Origin: CAVQND01 sp049518415
Lineage (GTDB): Bacteria; Verrucomicrobiota; Verrucomicrobiia; Limisphaerales; UBA8199
NCBI GenBank assembly: GCA_049518415.1
Contig: JBEKRX010000019.1
Location: 18,171 to 82,170 of the forward strand
DNA length: 64,000 bases
Direction: 5' to 3'
Part shown: positions 9,533 through 18,536 of the stretch, in pieces
Layout: each line of letters opens with the position of its first letter
Numbering within the stretch: position 1 is the stretch's first letter
The notes under the pieces: generated by a model
Told to the model about the DNA's origin: nothing
What the model saw: only the letters and a program-made list of their open reading frames with translations
Databases searched by the model: none
Translations under genes and position numbers: made by a program

Positions 9533-12478
9533 ATGACAGGTTTCCGCTTTCTCCTGGCCGCCCTTGCGCTCGGCGCCTGGGTTTGCGCCGGCGCTGCCGC
9601 CCAGGGCGGCGACGCCGCCGAGCTTGCACGCGCCTTCCGGCAGCCGCCCGACTCCGCCAGGCCGTGGGCTTACTGGTGGTGGCTGGACAGCGCCGCCAGC
9701 CGGGAAGGCATCACCGCTGACTTCCAGGCCATGAAGCAGCAGGGCATTGCCGGCGTGCTCCTGTTCGACGCGGGTGAGGGCGGTACTAATGCGCCCAAGG
9801 GCCCCCGGTTTATGAGCGAGGGATGGCGCGAGTTGTTCCGCCACGCCCTGCGCGAAGCCGACCGCCTCGGCCTCGAGGTCGGGGTGAACCTGTGCAGCGG
9901 CTGGAACGCGGGCGGCACCTGGGTGACGCCCGAACTCGCCGCCAAAAAGCTCGTCTGGTCTCAGACGCTGGTCGATGGACCCGGCGAGCAATCGCTGAGC
10001 CTGCCCCTGCCGCCAGCCACGGCTAACTTCTACCGCGACATCGCCGTGCTAGCACTGCCGTTGCGCGGCGCGCCGACCAACCAGATCGCCAACCTCGAGT
10101 TGAAGGCGGGTCGCCAGTACGCCCAGGGGCCGTCGTGCAACCAACTGGCCGATACCCTGGCGGCGGACGAGCTTCCAGGCCTGCTGCCCGAGGCCGCCTG
10201 CCGGCTCGACGACGTCCAGGTGCTTACCGAGCGGCTCGGCCCGGAGGGCCGCCTGCAATGGCAGGCGCCCGCCGGACGCTGGCTTATCCTGCGCTTCGGC
10301 TGCACCCTGCTGGGCTCCCGCACCAAATGCGCCAGCCCCGGCGCCGAGGGTTACGAAATTGATTTCTTCAGCCGCGAGGCCTTCGACCACCACTTTGCCC
10401 ATACCGCCAAACCGCTCCTGGCAGATGCCAAACGCCTCGGCGCCAGGTCCCTGAAGTATTTCCACGTCGACAGCTACGAAGCGGGCAATCCCAGTTGGTC
10501 AGACCGGTTTGCCGACGAGTTCCGGGCGCGGCGCGGTTACGATTTGCTCGAATGGATGCCGGTGCTGGCGGGCCGCCTCGTCGAGAGCCCCGAGGCCTCC
10601 CACCGGTTTCTTTGGGACATTCGCCGCACCATCGCGGACCTCTACGCCGCAAACTACTACGGGCGCCTGGCCGAGCTGTCGCATCAGGCCGGCCTCCGCA
10701 TCCATCCCGAATCGTCCGGCCCGTTTTGGCATCACATCGACGCCCTCCAGTGCGCCGGGGTAAACGACATCCCGATGACCGAGTTCTGGAAGCGCAAGGA
10801 CGAAGACAAGGAGTGGGTTTGGCAGCTCACTGGCCAGGAGGCCTTTTGCGACCTGGTCAAACAGGCGGCTTCGGCCGCGCACACCTATGGCCGGCCCTTG
10901 TGCCAGGCGGAGGCCTTCACCAGCATGGGGCCCAACTGGGAGGAGGACCCTTTCACCCTGAAACCTATCGGCGACCGCGCCTTTTGCGCCGGCCTCACCC
11001 GCAACGTCCTCTGTTTCTTTGTGCATCAGCCTGACACGCAGGCCTTCCCTGGCTACCAATGGGAGGCGGCCGGCACCCATTTCGACTCCCATATCACCTG
11101 GTGGAACCTGAGCCAGGCCTGGCTCACTTACCTCGCCCGCTGCCAGCTCCTGCTCCGCCAGGGCCGCTCCGTCGCCGACTTCTGTTTCTTCTACGGCGAG
11201 GATGTCCCGAATTTCGTCCCCGCCCGCTCGCATACCAGCCCGCCGTTGCCCGCGGGGTTCGATTGCGACACGATCAACGCCGAGGTGCTGCTCAATCGGC
11301 TTTCCGTCAAGCACGGGCGGCTCCGGCTGCCCGACGGCCTGAGCTACCGTTACCTGGTCCTCCCTCACCGCAAGCTGGTCGCGCTGTCGCCCCCGGTCTT
11401 GCGCGCCATCAGGGCACTGGCCCGGCAAGGGGCTACCGTGCTCGGTCCGCCGCCCCAGCGAGCGCCTGGCTTGTCCCATTGGCCGCAGTGCGACGAAGAG
11501 GTCCGCGCCCTGGCGCGCGAATTATGGGGCCAGCATCCCGGCCAGGCCGGGGAAAGAAAACTGGGCCGCGGGCGGATCCTCTGGGGCCGAGCGCCCGCGG
11601 CCATAGCTCAAGCCGATGGTCTGGCGCCCGACGTGGAGTTTCGCGAGCTGAGGCCCGGGAACATCGCGCCCCGCTTCGATGGCCTGACCGTCCCGCTGGA
11701 TTGGATTCACCGCCGCGACGGCAGGACGGACATCTATTTCCTGGCCAATCTCACCGAGCATCCGGCCTCCGTCCGCGTCGCCTTCCGCACGGCGGGCCGC
11801 CCGCCTGAACTGTGGGACGCCGTAACCGGCGGGATTCGCCCTCTGCCCGACTTCGCCGTCGAGGACCGCCGCACGCTGGTGCCCCTCCAATTCGAGCCCA
11901 GGCAGAGCTGGTTCGTCGTGTTTCGGCGCGGCGCCAGCCCAAGCGCGCGTCCGGCAACGGCGAAGAACTTTCCTGAAACCCGGACCGTGGCCGAGCTTAG
12001 CGGCCCCTGGGAGGTGTCATTTGCTCCGGCCTGGGGCGGCCCGGCCAAGGTGACCTTCGAGACGCTCCAGGACTGGACCAAGCGGCCTGAGAAAGACATT
12101 CGCTACTACTCGGGCACGGCGACTTACCGGAAAACCTTTGATTTGCCCCCGGGCGCCCTTCGCCGCCGGCCCTCGGTTATCTTCCTCGACCTGGGCAGCG
12201 TCAGAAACCTCGCCCGGGTGCGCCTCAATGGAAAGGACCTCGGGGTCGTCTGGACCGCCCCCTGGCGCCTGGACATCACCGAGGCCGCCAGGGCCGCCGC
12301 CAATGAACTGGCCATCGAGGTCGTGAACCTGTGGCCCAACCGCCTGATCGGCGATGCCAAGCTGCCGCCCGACCAGCGGCGCACCAAAACCAACGTGCGC
12401 AAGTTCGACCAGCCCGGCCTGCCCCTCCTGGAATCCGGCCTGCTGGGCCCGGTGACCCTTAGGATTTCAAGCCAATAA
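9533..12478 (+). CDS. GH106-like alpha-L-rhamnosidase, secreted
   Basis: 981 aa. The ATG at 9533 begins a signal peptide ending AGAAAQGG; the upstream in-frame extension is discarded. The mature N-terminus has the family signature RPWAYWWWLDS followed by ADFQAMKQQGIAGVLLFD. The middle region forms the barrel with acidic residues at KYFHVDSYEAG and HPESSG. The C-terminal ~170 residues are a GH2-type beta-sandwich sugar-binding domain (YYSGTATYRKTF, VRLNGKDLGVVW). GH106 enzymes cleave rhamnose from rhamnogalacturonan and related polymers. This is the largest gene of the sugar cluster and may be its key extracellular activity. Confidence 0.85.
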   Translation: MTGFRFLLAALALGAWVCAGAAAQGGDAAELARAFRQPPDSARPWAYWWWLDSAASREGITADFQAMKQQGIAGVLLFDAGEGGTNAPKGPRFMSEGWRELFRHALREADRLGLEVGVNLCSGWNAGGTWVTPELAAKKLVWSQTLVDGPGEQSLSLPLPPATANFYRDIAVLALPLRGAPTNQIANLELKAGRQYAQGPSCNQLADTLAADELPGLLPEAACRLDDVQVLTERLGPEGRLQWQAPAGRWLILRFGCTLLGSRTKCASPGAEGYEIDFFSREAFDHHFAHTAKPLLADAKRLGARSLKYFHVDSYEAGNPSWSDRFADEFRARRGYDLLEWMPVLAGRLVESPEASHRFLWDIRRTIADLYAANYYGRLAELSHQAGLRIHPESSGPFWHHIDALQCAGVNDIPMTEFWKRKDEDKEWVWQLTGQEAFCDLVKQAASAAHTYGRPLCQAEAFTSMGPNWEEDPFTLKPIGDRAFCAGLTRNVLCFFVHQPDTQAFPGYQWEAAGTHFDSHITWWNLSQAWLTYLARCQLLLRQGRSVADFCFFYGEDVPNFVPARSHTSPPLPAGFDCDTINAEVLLNRLSVKHGRLRLPDGLSYRYLVLPHRKLVALSPPVLRAIRALARQGATVLGPPPQRAPGLSHWPQCDEEVRALARELWGQHPGQAGERKLGRGRILWGRAPAAIAQADGLAPDVEFRELRPGNIAPRFDGLTVPLDWIHRRDGRTDIYFLANLTEHPASVRVAFRTAGRPPELWDAVTGGIRPLPDFAVEDRRTLVPLQFEPRQSWFVVFRRGASPSARPATAKNFPETRTVAELSGPWEVSFAPAWGGPAKVTFETLQDWTKRPEKDIRYYSGTATYRKTFDLPPGALRRRPSVIFLDLGSVRNLARVRLNGKDLGVVWTAPWRLDITEAARAAANELAIEVVNLWPNRLIGDAKLPPDQRRTKTNVRKFDQPGLPLLESGLLGPVTLRISSQ

Positions 12479-12603
12479 GACCCCACCTCCGGAGGGCAGC
12501 AACGACTATTCTCACGCGCGGCTGGGCAGGTGGACAGACGCCTTGGCGCTCGACAAAGCCCTACGGACTCGCCACTGTCCACGCGTTTATTTTTGCAGTT
12601 GAT

Positions 12604-13209
12604 ATGGTCAAGGCTGTGGTTTTTGACTTGGGCAAAGTGCTTGTGGATTTCGATTACAGGATCGCGGCGCGCAGAATCGCGCCGCGCAGCCGGATGTCCC
12701 CCGAGCAACTCATGCTGTTCCTGGGCCGCTCGCCCGGGCTCCTGGATTACGAGAAGGGACGCCTGACCCGCCAGCAGTTCTTCGATGAAATCCGCGCCGC
12801 CACAGGCTTCGCCGGTGACCTCGCCGAGTTCGCCGTTGCGTTCGCCGACATCTTCGTGGAAATTGAGCCGATGGTTCAACTCCACGCGGCCTTGCGGCAA
12901 CGGGGCTTTGCCACCTATGTCTTCTCGAACACCAACGACCTGGCGTTCGACCATATCCGGCGCACCTTTCCCTTCTTCAGCAATTTTGACGGTTATATCC
13001 TCTCTTACGAGCACGGCGTGCTGAAGCCCGACGCCGCCCTTTACGAAGTGCTCGAACGCCAATCCGGCTGCCGCGGGGCGGAAATCCTTTACCTGGACGA
13101 CCGGCCCGAGAACACCGCCGCCGGCGCGGCCCGCGGCTGGCAGGTCATCCTCCATGAATCACCCGAAAAATCCCGCGCCGCCATCCGCAAGCTGGGTCTG
13201 CTGCCATGA
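12604..13209 (+). CDS. HAD superfamily hydrolase (YihX-like phosphatase)
   Basis: 201 aa. HAD motif I is at the N-terminus (AVVFDLGKVLVDFDY; the second acidic position of DxD is replaced by Gly/Lys, as in the DxGxV YihX-type subfamily). Motif II is FSNTND, and motif III/IV is LKPDAALYE with LYLDDRPEN. Such enzymes dephosphorylate sugar phosphates such as glucose-1-phosphate. The stop overlaps the next ATG (ATGA), so the two are translationally coupled despite unrelated functions. Confidence 0.88.
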   Translation: MVKAVVFDLGKVLVDFDYRIAARRIAPRSRMSPEQLMLFLGRSPGLLDYEKGRLTRQQFFDEIRAATGFAGDLAEFAVAFADIFVEIEPMVQLHAALRQRGFATYVFSNTNDLAFDHIRRTFPFFSNFDGYILSYEHGVLKPDAALYEVLERQSGCRGAEILYLDDRPENTAAGAARGWQVILHESPEKSRAAIRKLGLLP

Positions 13210-14018
13210 ATCGTAATCAGGCCGCGAAAACCGGTAGAAGCGCAGGAATGGTCCTGTCCGCCGGCTTTACGCTGGTCGAACTGCTCGTGGTCCTGGCCGT
13301 GCTGGCCATCCTGGCGGCTTTGCTCCTGCCGGCCCTGACCCGCTCCCAGAGCAGAGCCCAAGCCATGACCTGCCTCAACAACCTCAAACAACTCTCCCTG
13401 GCCTGGCTCTTGTATGCCGAAGAAAACTCGGACCTGCTCGTCAACAACCACGGCGTGCCCGAGACCCTGTCCCGCCGCCAGTCCTGGGCCAACAATGTCG
13501 AGGACTGGCAGGCCAGCGACGACAACACCAACCTCGTCTATCTCACGGACTCCAAACTGGGGCCTTACGCCAGCCACGCCGCCAGGATCTACAAGTGCCC
13601 GGCAGACCGCTTCCCCGCCCCCAATGGCGAACGCATCCGCAGCATGTCCATGAATGCCCTCGTGGGCAACCCCGGCGAATTGACCAATCGCTTCAATCCG
13701 CTCTATGTCCAGTTCTACAAGACCGCGGAACTCCGCTATCCCGCGGGCATTTTCGTCTTTCTCGAGGAGCACGCCGACACCATCAACGATGGCTTCTTCA
13801 TGAACGTGCTCGAAGATAACGCCTGGGGCAACCTGCCCGCCTCCTACCACAACGGCGCGGCCAATTTCGCCTTCGCCGATGGCCACATCGAGTCCCGCCG
13901 CTGGCTGGTCCCCTCCACCATCCGCCCCGTCCAAAAGACCCGCCTCGGCATCTTGCCGGCCAACCCGGCCACCGATTTCCAGTGGCTCAAGGCCAGGACC
14001 AGCTACAAGAAGAACTGA
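13206..14018 (+). CDS. Type II secretion/prepilin-like protein with H-X9-DG motif
   Basis: 270 aa. A prepilin peptidase site and hydrophobic helix (AGFTLVELLVVLAVLAILAA) follow a 20-residue basic leader. The C-terminus has the H-X9-DG motif (YHNGAANFAFADGH), diagnostic of the pseudopilin-like family greatly expanded in Planctomycetota and Verrucomicrobiota. It is probably processed and inserted in the inner membrane or displayed on a pseudopilus. Function in individual cases is unknown. It overlaps the HAD gene by 4 nt. Confidence 0.92.
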   Translation: MNRNQAAKTGRSAGMVLSAGFTLVELLVVLAVLAILAALLLPALTRSQSRAQAMTCLNNLKQLSLAWLLYAEENSDLLVNNHGVPETLSRRQSWANNVEDWQASDDNTNLVYLTDSKLGPYASHAARIYKCPADRFPAPNGERIRSMSMNALVGNPGELTNRFNPLYVQFYKTAELRYPAGIFVFLEEHADTINDGFFMNVLEDNAWGNLPASYHNGAANFAFADGHIESRRWLVPSTIRPVQKTRLGILPANPATDFQWLKARTSYKKN

Positions 14019-14265
14019 CACCGCCTTTTACTCCCTCGCCAATCTGGAGCGCTCTGTCCCTCGCCAGTGAGCGTCAGGGCGGTAATTGAGGGCGGCCCTT
14101 TCAAGGTAATTGATGGAATTGCACCGAAGGCAGGAAAGTGGGCGGAGGGCGGGTTGGGTTGCTCGCGAATGCCCCTTGGCCTCGACGGTTTGGGAGCGGC
14201 TATTGCAGGGAGCAGCCCTCGGCGGAACCAGGGAAGCCCCTGGCTGCGCCGAGGAGAGCGACAAA
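14019..14265. other. Gene-free flank of the 14-kb island
   Basis: No convincing coding frame. It contains a degenerate copy of the GGAGCGCTCTGTCCCTCGCC sequence (about 14046-14065) that recurs near 14671-14695, so it is itself repeat-derived. Confidence 0.4.
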
Positions 14266-14660
14266 GCGTTGTGCTGAGCTGTGCCATTCCTTTTAAGCCG
14301 CGGCCCGGCCAGCTTTTTGGCAAAAATGGCCAATGTGGCCAATGCAGCCAATGTGGCCAATGCAGTCGTCCGCTGGGTTGCGGTCCCCCTGCGGCGGGAC
14401 GCCGCCGTGCTTCTCTGGCCTGCTTTATTTGCTGCCAATTCTCTTGCTTTGAACGCATCGGGAAAAGGGGGTCTGGATAGCATAGCCGATAGCCGATAGC
14501 CGATAGCCGATGCTTTGAACGCATCGGGAAAAGGGGGTCTGGGGAGCAACGGCAAGGCCAGAAAACGCTTTCCAGATGATTGAGGGACCACAGCGGCCGT
14601 CCCTCACGGACCGTGAGGAAAATCGCCCCGCTTTCCCTCAACCACGCTGGCGGCGCTCAG
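14266..14660 (-). repeat. 395-bp dispersed repeat, copy 1
   Basis: The reverse complement of this stretch matches 55307-55635 almost end to end, sharing a boundary beginning CTGAGCGCCGCCAGCG and ending near GGCACAGCTC(A/G)GCACAACGC. Copy 1 is longer because the segment containing CAGACCCCCTTTTCCCGA is duplicated around four CGATAGC units at about 14482-14512. An inner CATTGGC-type array with the tail GCCAAAAAGCTGGCC lies at 14291-14366. No protein is supported. Confidence 0.8.
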
Positions 14661-14980
14661 AATCCCGAGCGCTCAGTCCCTCGCCAATCCGGAGCGCGGA
14701 CATCTCTGTTTGCCTTGGGACTGCGGCAAGAGAGGACCATGAGGCTGTCTCCCGAAATCCAGTTCATGACATTGTCAGACATGTTTTCAGTCTGCTCTTG
14801 ACAAAAGTCAGAATCTGTGGTTCCCTTGAAGCAGAATTGGTATGGCAGGCGATGGTGACATGTTCGCGCAACGCACCGCTTGGGGATATAGCCGGCTTTG
14901 CGCTGCGGCTTCTAACGGCGCTCCGACCGAAAGGTTGGGGCAGATTGAGGTTCAATGCGTCCGCAACATGCTAGTGCTTG
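14661..14980. other. Gene-free stretch between repeats
   Basis: About 320 bp without a supported gene. It begins with the motif CCGGAGCGCGGACATC, which recurs as a hairpin at about 20165-20185, and otherwise holds nothing recognisable. Confidence 0.4.
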
Positions 14981-15487
14981 ATTGCGGAAATAAGCGATGT
15001 ACTGTCCGTGTTATTGGATGGGCGGCGTTTCCGGCCCGACGGGCCGGTAGAGCCCAGCCCAGGGCTGAGGCCGTCAGGCCGAGGCCCTGGGAAGCCGTTT
15101 ACAAAACCAAGCGCGCCCTGAAGGGGCGCCAAAGCCACAAAGCCATGCCACAATCGCTGGCAAGGAGGCTATGGCGCATTCTCCGCAGGCCAGATGGGGG
15201 TTGTGACGAGCTTCGCCGGTACATTCGGGATCAGCGTGAGCACCATAGGCAGGTTTCTTACCAGGACGAATTCCGGGCGTTTTTGCGCCGTTATGAAATC
15301 CAGTACGACGGGCGATATGTGTGGGATGGAGGTCTGTAGCGCCCTTTCAGGGCGCGGGGCGGGCGGTGGGAATGAGGCCCCAGGGCATCGGCCTGCCGGC
15401 CTCAGCCCTGGGCTGGGTTCTGGCGGCCCGTTGGGCCGCGACGCAGACCGCGAACGGCGACGCATTCCATCGCTTATCATTGCAGTC
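14981..15487 (+). mobile_element. REP element enclosing a RAYT transposase remnant
   Basis: The two ends share ATAAGCGATG in inverted orientation (about 14990-14999 and 15468-15477). Inside, about 60-bp inverted blocks built on CAGCCCAGGGCTGAGGCC flank the transposase remnant. Two compact palindromes, GCGCCCTGAAGGGGCGC at 15113-15129 and GCGCCCTTTCAGGGCGC at 15339-15355, sit directly before and after it. This is the standard layout of a REP/RAYT unit. A shortened copy lies at 52044-52276. Confidence 0.75.
15145..15339 (+). pseudogene. REP-associated tyrosine transposase (IS200-like) remnant
   Basis: 64-codon remnant. It keeps the family's N-terminus (MPQSLAR) and its C-terminus (ELRRYIRDQREHH, then YQDEFRAFLRRYEI and DGRYVWD). 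About 90 residues expected between them, including the HUH histidine motif, are missing. A further frameshift is visible: the +1 frame at about 15165 reads GYGAFSAGQMGV, the normal lead-in to the surviving C-terminal helix. It cannot be catalytically active. The stop codon abuts the downstream REP palindrome. Confidence 0.8.
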
Positions 15488-15611
15488 TGACACTAGGGAA
15501 AGAGGTTCGCCAGTCACTCTTACAGCTTTTAAGGGGCCATGCAGCGGAGTGGAGGGCGTTCAGTGGTCGCGCCGCCCTTGGCCGGCACCTAAGGGCAGCT
15601 TAACAAAATAC

Positions 15612-15622
15612 TTGATCATCAA
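15612..15622. promoter_or_regulatory. Palindrome TTGATCATCAA abutting the XRE start codon
   Basis: A perfect 11-nt palindrome sits directly upstream of the ATG at 15623, where a ribosome-binding site would normally be. XRE proteins often bind such sites and repress their own operon. Whether this is the operator is an inference from position only. Confidence 0.35.
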
Positions 15623-16858
15623 ATGTCTGAAAACGTTTTGGAAAAACTTGACCCCAAGATTGTTGGCGAGCGCCTGAGGGATGCTCGCCGGGCTTGTGGT
15701 TTTACGCAGGAAGAGGTTGCAGATCGACTCGGGTACGGACGAACCACCGTGGTCGCAATTGAGAAAGGGGAGCGCCGAGTAACGCCCGAGGGGCTTTTGG
15801 CATTCGCCAGTTGCTACGGCCGAAGCGTGTCCGGGCTTGTCAAACAGAGCCCCTTTACAGAGGCCTTGGCGCCCCAATTCCGTGCTGCTCTGCCAAATAG
15901 CCGACTGGAGACGCCTTTTCCTGAGGATCAGCTCTTGCGCGTTTCGCACGAGCTGGAATCCCGGGCCGAGGATTATCTTGATTTGGAGCGGATTTGCTCG
16001 GTGGCACTGCCACGCGATTATCCGCAGCAATATCCGCTGGCGCCGTCGCACATCAGTGCGGAGCAACTGGCTGAAGACGTGGCACAGGAAGAACGAAACC
16101 GGCTGGGACTCGGTGACGCGCCTATCAGTGATCTGCGCGCCTTGCTCGAAGAAGCTGCAGGGTTGCGCATTTTCTTTTACGACATGCCGTCTTCGGTGGC
16201 AGGCATTTTCGGATACAACGATCGGTTGGGCGGCTGCATCGGCATAAATCTTAAACAGCCTTGGCACCGGGGTAACTGGTCCCTGGCGCACGAGTATGGG
16301 CATTTCCTCACTGCCCGATATTCTGCGGATGTAGATGTTCTTAGGGGACGATGGGGGAAATACCGATCGGAAAGGTTCGCGGACAGGTTCGCCGCAAATT
16401 TCCTTATGCCGCGGAGCGGGTTAAATCGCCGGCTTTCGGAAGCCGAAAAGGCGCGCAAAAACCGCATCACCATCGCCGATTTGGTTACCCTCGCGGACTA
16501 CTTTGGAGTTTCGCTTCAAGCGATGTGCCTGAGGGTCGAGAGCTTGAAACGCATCCGGACTGGCAGTTGGGATCGGCTGAAGAGCGGCGGCTTCAAGCCG
16601 GACAAGGCGCGCGAGACCTTGGGCCTGCTGCGTCCCGAGCGAAAGCATGCGGCATGGCCGGTTCGTTACCTGCTCCTGGCGAAGGCTGCGTTTGAGAAAG
16701 GTGAATTGTCGGAATCTCAGCTCGCAAAGAAACTGCACACGGATATCCTGAGCGCTCGTGAAATGATGGAAGAATTGGACAGCGTGGTTGTGGCCGGCGA
16801 AGGGGAGGGGTTCGAAGTCATACGAGTGGATTTAGCCTCTCCAGTACCAGCCGCATGA
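15623..16858 (+). CDS. XRE regulator fused to ImmA/IrrE metallopeptidase
   Basis: 411 aa. Residues about 13-70 are an XRE helix-turn-helix (GERLRDARRACGFTQEEVADRLG, then a VVAIEKGERRV recognition helix). The central part is an ImmA/IrrE-type (M78) zinc peptidase with HEYGH at residues 223-227 and the downstream glutamate in ERFADRFAANFLMP. The C-terminal ~110 residues are winged-helix-like. Such fusions regulate mobile elements or act as antitoxin modules, cleaving a repressor or partner. The PIN-domain gene 12 bp downstream looks like its partner. GC content is lower by eye than in neighbouring genes, consistent with transfer. Confidence 0.9.
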   Translation: MSENVLEKLDPKIVGERLRDARRACGFTQEEVADRLGYGRTTVVAIEKGERRVTPEGLLAFASCYGRSVSGLVKQSPFTEALAPQFRAALPNSRLETPFPEDQLLRVSHELESRAEDYLDLERICSVALPRDYPQQYPLAPSHISAEQLAEDVAQEERNRLGLGDAPISDLRALLEEAAGLRIFFYDMPSSVAGIFGYNDRLGGCIGINLKQPWHRGNWSLAHEYGHFLTARYSADVDVLRGRWGKYRSERFADRFAANFLMPRSGLNRRLSEAEKARKNRITIADLVTLADYFGVSLQAMCLRVESLKRIRTGSWDRLKSGGFKPDKARETLGLLRPERKHAAWPVRYLLLAKAAFEKGELSESQLAKKLHTDILSAREMMEELDSVVVAGEGEGFEVIRVDLASPVPAA

Positions 16859-16870
16859 GGTCACGACAAG

Positions 16871-17422
16871 ATGCCTCCAATTCTCATACAAGATGCGTGT
16901 GTTCTTCTGAACGTGTTGGCAAGCGGGCGGTTTGCCGATATTGCGGGTGGTTGCGGTTTCCGGTTTGCTGTGGTTTCCGAAGTCTCGCGCGAAGCGCTCT
17001 ACGTGCGCCATGCTCTCACTGGCGAGCGCGAACGTATCGACTTGCAGCTTTTTGTGGCGCGCGGCGTTCTGGAGGTCTTGACCATCAAAGGTGAGGCTGA
17101 ACAACTTCGATTCATCGAGTTGGCGGTCGATCTTGAGGATGGGGAGGCCGCATCTATCGCCATCGCCGAAGCCAGAAGTTTTGCTCTGGCAACCGACGAC
17201 AAGAAGGCCCGGGGTCTCCTTCAACGCAAAAGCGTGAAAGTCGATTTGTGGTCAACGTTCGAGTTGCTGCGACGCTGGCAAGCTAAGGCAGGAATTTCGG
17301 ATGCTGAATTGGGCAGCGTTCTGCTGAATATCGCGAATTGCGCCACATTCCGTCCGAGGCGAGGTCAATCTGAATTTGAGTGGTGGTCGAAAATCGTCAA
17401 CTTGAAACCGGGTTCAACGTGA
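16871..17422 (+). CDS. PIN-like domain protein, probable partner of the XRE-peptidase
   Basis: 183 aa. The sequence follows the PIN nuclease pattern: an N-terminal beta strand ending in Asp (ILIQDACVLL, D8), a central acidic segment (VDLEDGEAASIAIA) and a second Asp pair (ALATDDKKARGLL). PIN proteins are Mg2+-dependent RNases and the toxic half of many toxin-antitoxin pairs. It lies 12 bp after the XRE-ImmA/IrrE gene and so is co-transcribed. The C-terminal ~50 residues extend beyond a minimal PIN domain. Toxicity is inferred from context. Confidence 0.75.
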   Translation: MPPILIQDACVLLNVLASGRFADIAGGCGFRFAVVSEVSREALYVRHALTGERERIDLQLFVARGVLEVLTIKGEAEQLRFIELAVDLEDGEAASIAIAEARSFALATDDKKARGLLQRKSVKVDLWSTFELLRRWQAKAGISDAELGSVLLNIANCATFRPRRGQSEFEWWSKIVNLKPGST

Positions 17423-17514
17423 ATACGACCCCGGCTTTTCATGGAACGAACTCCGGAATTCCGTTAGAACAGCCACAGTTGAAAGGCAAATGTAGAAAAG
17501 TATAGACGCGACCC

Positions 17515-17629
17515 CTGGCCTTACCTGGCCTTATACGCTGGCCTTATGACCTGGCCTTACCTGGCCTTATTATAGACGCGACCCCTGGCCTTACATGCCG
17601 TGGCCTTACACGGCCTTACCTGGCCTTAC
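17515..17629 (+). repeat. Nine-copy interrupted array of TGGCCTTA
   Basis: Nine copies of GGCCTTA with 1-6 nt spacers. The lead-in TATAGACGCGACCCC occurs twice (17501-17515 and about 17571-17585), so part of the array was duplicated with it. It follows directly on the left arm of the inverted repeat. Confidence 0.75.
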
Positions 17630-17661
17630 GCGTAAACTGCTTTCTTTAGCGGGCAAGAGGT

Positions 17662-18177
17662 TCACTGGTCAAAGTCAGCAGAATAGATCACGGTCTTTGC
17701 CTTACGGAATGGTGAGCGAACATAGTCGGTCGCCCATTTCCCATCTCCGCCCAGATGCCACTGGCCCTCTAATTCCGCGCCCGCCTTCTTGACAAGAATT
17801 TTCGTCCCTTCGGTCGCAAACCAATTCTGGAGGACACGATCTCCGCCCGACGGACGATAGGTGAGCGCCATTCGAAAAAGCCGTCGCTTGAAGCCGACGT
17901 CCGTCGCCCCTGCGGGAATCTTGAAGTGAAACTCCGAGCACTTCTTGCCGAAAGCGCTGAACCGCTCGCAGACGATCTCATCCAACTGCCTATCCTTGAC
18001 CACTTTCGTCGCTTTGAATGAACCCCAGATACCCACAGCGCCCTGGTCCTCAAATTCACCGGGGCTTACGTTTAGATTGGCAGTCTCTGGGCCTCGCGGG
18101 GTCTGACATCCGGCGAGTAGCCCAAAAGCGACTGAACAAACGCTGGCGAGGGTCATGCTTTTGAATGATGGCTTCAT
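17662..18177 (-). CDS. Small secreted lipoprotein of unknown function
   Basis: 171 aa. A type II signal peptide ends in the lipobox LLAGC (residues about 20-24), so the mature protein is lipid-anchored. The rest has no recognised domain; it looks like a beta-rich, Lys/Arg-containing periplasmic domain with two clustered cysteines (VCERFSAFGKKC). It is the only intact gene inside the inverted-repeat module, and its codon use is visibly less GC-rich than that of housekeeping neighbours. It could be cargo of the module, or an older gene that the repeats flank by chance. Confidence 0.75.
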   Translation of the reverse strand: MKPSFKSMTLASVCSVAFGLLAGCQTPRGPETANLNVSPGEFEDQGAVGIWGSFKATKVVKDRQLDEIVCERFSAFGKKCSEFHFKIPAGATDVGFKRRLFRMALTYRPSGGDRVLQNWFATEGTKILVKKAGAELEGQWHLGGDGKWATDYVRSPFRKAKTVIYSADFDQ

Positions 18178-18386
18178 AATCTTCTCCTGTTGGCAGTCGA
18201 GGTTGACCTGATCTCAAAAGTTGCGGCGGGCCGTTCTCCGCAAAAGTGGGGTGCTCCCCGTTGCTCGGACAGAAGTCTGGTTCCGATAACCTATCGACAG
18301 ATGTAAGTAATGTTCGTTTGAGAAAGGAAAACGACGGGCCAAAAAGAGGCGCGTTTTCTCGTCGGTTTCCCCGCTCGTGCTCTTCA

Positions 18387-18476
18387 TCAATTGCAGTATA
18401 GCATCGCCGGCGTCCGGTACGCAAGGCTTTGATGCGACCGTTGCTCGTTGTAAAATGCCAGGTAGCGCATCAGCCC
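18387..18476 (-). pseudogene. IS3-family transposase OrfB C-terminal scar
   Basis: The last 28 codons read LMRYLAFYNEQRSHQSLAY then RTPAMLY, matching the C-terminal end of IS3-type integrase-core transposases (YxxxYNxxRPHQSLxYxTPAxxY). Everything upstream is missing and replaced by the CATTGGC array. It is a decayed insertion, not a gene. Confidence 0.8.
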
Positions 18477-18536
18477 CTGGGGCGCCTGCCCCACGCCGGC
18501 GCAAGAAATGCCCCAGCCCAGCGCAACACTGCGTCC

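Noticed and set aside
17515..17629. CRISPR-like array
   Set aside because: Units of 7-9 nt with 1-6 nt spacers are far too short, and there are no cas genes.
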